NCBI GenBank assembly: GCA_002733485.1
Contig: NVVU01000011.1
Location: 42,857-50,116 of the forward strand
From: Robiginitomaculum sp.
GTDB taxonomy: Bacteria; Pseudomonadota; Alphaproteobacteria; Caulobacterales; Maricaulaceae
Reading direction: 5' to 3'
DNA: 7,260 nucleotides
Shown in pieces: positions 5,603 through 7,260 of the stretch; the stretch's first letter is position 1, and every line of letters starts with the position of its first letter. The position numbers were made by a program, and so were the translations under genes. The notes under the pieces are model-generated. The model made no database searches, had not been told where the DNA came from, and was given only the letters and a program-made list of their open reading frames with translations.

Positions 5603-7260
5603 TCAATCACAGGCAAAATCATTTTTTCCAACCGGTTTGCATTGCGGTGGGAAACCGTGTTTGCGCCAATAGGCGAGGATGTTATCCTTACGTACTTGCT
5701 GTTTGAACCGTGGTTGGTCGTAAACAAATTCTATATTTGACACTGTAAAAACGCTGTAAAAACCACCTTGTTCGAAAGGGTGTTTCCAAAACAAATCCAG
5801 AGCCTCAATCGCAGTTTGTTTATCTCCAGCAAGACTTGCGAACAGAAACCGCAGATAATAATTATTCAAGTTTTTCATCAATGCTTGTTTGGCCTGCTCA
5901 TCACCCGCGTTATTAACCGAATAAATGGCTTTCACAGTAGCCAAGTCCTCTTGACTAAATAGGCTCCCTGCGAAGGGTTCTTCATTTTCAACGAGGCTCA
6001 ATGCATATTGTGTGCGTCCTTGGGCAATATATGTGTCCAGCATATTAGAGTACGTGAAAGCAAAAGCCGGATCAATCTCACGCGCGCGGCTGTATTGTTG
6101 CATGGCTTTTTCATATTCACCAATTAAGCTATATGAAAGTCCCAAAGTGTTGCGATATATTGCCACCAACGGATCAATCTCAATGGCGCGCAAGGACATT
6201 TTTATTGCCTGTTGATACTTCCCGACCTCCAACAGGTTTTGCGCCATACTATCTCTTATATTTGCATCATCCGGTGCCAAAACCAGCGCTTTATCATACG
6301 CTTCAAAAACTTTTATCCAATTTAAATCATAGGTATACATCGATCCGAGGCTGGAATACGCCGCCCCGCTATCCGGGTTGAGTTTAATCGCACGCTTTGC
6401 CGCCGCTTTACCGATAGCGCGCCAGTGCTGTACTGTGGCCTCATTTGGTTTCTTGGTTTGGTAGGCTTGATACACACTGTAAACATTTGCAAGTTGAGTC
6501 CATGCCGGAGCAAAATCCGGATCACGAGCCGTGGCTTCGCTGAGCAAAAGAAGTGCGGTGTCTAGATTATCTTTACCCCGTTTTTCATGCAATTGTTTGG
6601 CGCGTAGATACAGCTCATAAGCGACAATGTCTTCGGTGCGATTTTTGACCAAAGTCTCAGATGACAACTCAAAAGATAAGCCAAGGGACGCCGCCAGTTG
6701 TTCTGCAACAGCACGGGCAATTTCGTCTTGTATTTCAAAAATATCGGTCAGCTCGCGGTCATAGGTTTCCGACCAAATATGAAAGCCGTCCTCACTTCGG
6801 ATGAGTTGCGCGGTAATCCTGAGCTTGGTACCCGAACGACGTACACTGCCCTCTAGCACATGATTGACGTTCAGGGCTGCACCGATTTCCCGTAAATCTT
6901 GATTGCTGTTTTTGAAGGAAAAGCTGGAGGTGCGCCCCGCCACTTTCAAACCATTAATCGGCACTAATACGTTGAGGATTTCTTCTGAAATACCGTCTGC
7001 GAAATACTCCTGATCGCCATTAGGGGATAAATCGATAAATGGCAGCACGGCTATGGACGTAACGTCCTTTGCAATATTGACTGTTGATGTTTGCTTATTT
7101 TGGTTAAGGCTCTGCCAACCCACCAAGACAACCAGCAAAGCCAATCCGATCACGATTGTTATATCAAATTTCCGCCCGGTTTTGACGGTTACGCTCTCTC
7201 CCTCTGCTACCACTTCGGTGCGTTTTACGCCCTCCGGTGTCATCTCGAACGCCCAGGCCA
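5603..7260 (-). CDS. TolB-like/TPR protein, upstream tandem copy (5' end beyond right edge)
   Basis: The frame is open through the right edge with 551 residues visible. The ATG at 7243 is internal: upstream codons read AWAFE, matching TWAFEMTPEGVKRTE in the other copy, whose alignment implies about 63 missing residues carrying two more membrane helices. Visible parts, numbered from the first visible residue: a membrane helix at 31-48, a short linker at 49-67, a TolB-like domain at 68-195 (SIAVLPFIDLSPNGDQEYF, RTSSFSFK, HVLEGSVRRSG, IWSETYDREL), then about five TPR units between 247 and 425. The clearest are NPDSGAAYSSLGSMY (294-308), DANIRDSMAQNLLEVGKYQQ (331-350) and LVAIYRNTLGLSYSLIGEYE (364-383). 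The tail ends HGFPPQCKPVGKNDFACD, nearly identical to the paralog. The protein probably sits in the inner membrane with the TolB/TPR part in the periplasm, assembling with partner proteins through the TPRs. The TGA stop is 2 bases before the next ATG. The function is not established for this family. Confidence 0.92.
   Translation of the reverse strand, partial: AWAFEMTPEGVKRTEVVAEGESVTVKTGRKFDITIVIGLALLVVLVGWQSLNQNKQTSTVNIAKDVTSIAVLPFIDLSPNGDQEYFADGISEEILNVLVPINGLKVAGRTSSFSFKNSNQDLREIGAALNVNHVLEGSVRRSGTKLRITAQLIRSEDGFHIWSETYDRELTDIFEIQDEIARAVAEQLAASLGLSFELSSETLVKNRTEDIVAYELYLRAKQLHEKRGKDNLDTALLLLSEATARDPDFAPAWTQLANVYSVYQAYQTKKPNEATVQHWRAIGKAAAKRAIKLNPDSGAAYSSLGSMYTYDLNWIKVFEAYDKALVLAPDDANIRDSMAQNLLEVGKYQQAIKMSLRAIEIDPLVAIYRNTLGLSYSLIGEYEKAMQQYSRAREIDPAFAFTYSNMLDTYIAQGRTQYALSLVENEEPFAGSLFSQEDLATVKAIYSVNNAGDEQAKQALMKNLNNYYLRFLFASLAGDKQTAIEALDLFWKHPFEQGGFYSVFTVSNIEFVYDQPRFKQQVRKDNILAYWRKHGFPPQCKPVGKNDFACD
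5614..5635. repeat. Tandem-duplication repeat, copy 2 (3' end of the upstream TolB/TPR gene)
   Basis: The partner of 3737-3758: 22 bases identical in the same reading frame, about 1.9 kb away in direct orientation. Recombination between the two copies could delete or fuse the downstream TolB/TPR gene. Confidence 0.8.

Noticed and set aside
5604..5606. TTG as the start of the downstream TolB/TPR gene
   Set aside because: It would overlap the TGA of the preceding gene by two bases and add only two residues. The ATG at 5600 gives a normal start, and no ribosome site favours the TTG.
5621..5627. A AAA AAT slippery heptamer, in zero frame, near the 3' end of both TolB/TPR genes
   Set aside because: A -1 slip would meet TGA at once and only remove the last few residues. 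The run is explained by the Lys-Asn codons of the conserved tail.
5338..5706. A 122-codon plus-strand frame across the junction of the two TolB/TPR genes
   Set aside because: It is antisense to conserved membrane-anchor and C-terminal tail codons on the minus strand and has no recognisable domain.
7241..7243. ATG at 7243 as the true start of the upstream TolB/TPR gene
   Set aside because: The codons before it read AWAFE and match the interior of the paralog, so this Met is internal and the real start lies beyond the window.

Overview
The window carries five protein-coding genes, all read from the minus strand, so transcription runs from the right edge to the left. I see no RNA gene, insertion sequence, CRISPR array or origin. 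Nearly all the DNA is coding; the largest gap is 94 bases. Base composition looks moderate (about half G+C by eye, not computed). The gene families, and a palindromic repeat of a type I recall from alphaproteobacterial genomes, suggest a free-living, probably aquatic, proteobacterium, most likely an alphaproteobacterium. The assignment is tentative because no rRNA or other phylogenetic marker is present.

Right half (7260 to 3726): two tandem paralogous genes encode membrane-anchored proteins with a TolB-like domain followed by TPR repeats. The upstream copy is cut by the window edge and lacks roughly its first 63 residues. The downstream copy is complete and starts 2 bases after its neighbour stops. 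The copies share the membrane anchor, the TolB-like domain and an almost identical C-terminal tail, but their TPR regions have diverged strongly. The downstream copy also carries a 78-bp palindromic repeat in frame, in the linker between its third membrane helix and its TolB-like domain. The other copy lacks it.

Middle (3719 to 2709): a family 2 glycosyltransferase of the WbbL/rhamnosyltransferase-like type starts 6 bases after the second TolB/TPR gene stops. It has no clear ribosome binding site, so it is probably translationally coupled to that gene.

Left part (2614 to 1): after the 94-base gap comes a DUF1800 gene, then 2 bases later a DUF1501 gene that runs off the left edge. These two families are commonly found as neighbours. 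Here the DUF1501 protein has a Tat signal peptide, while the DUF1800 protein has no visible export signal and an upstream in-frame stop rules out a longer N-terminus.

Working together: the TolB/TPR pair and the glycosyltransferase look like one transcription unit, possibly linking envelope sensing or protein scaffolding to surface polysaccharide synthesis. The DUF1800/DUF1501 pair looks like a second unit, possibly with its own promoter in the gap. The functional links are inference from gene order. The most interesting signal is the in-frame palindromic repeat, because the neighbouring paralog serves as an insertion-free comparison.
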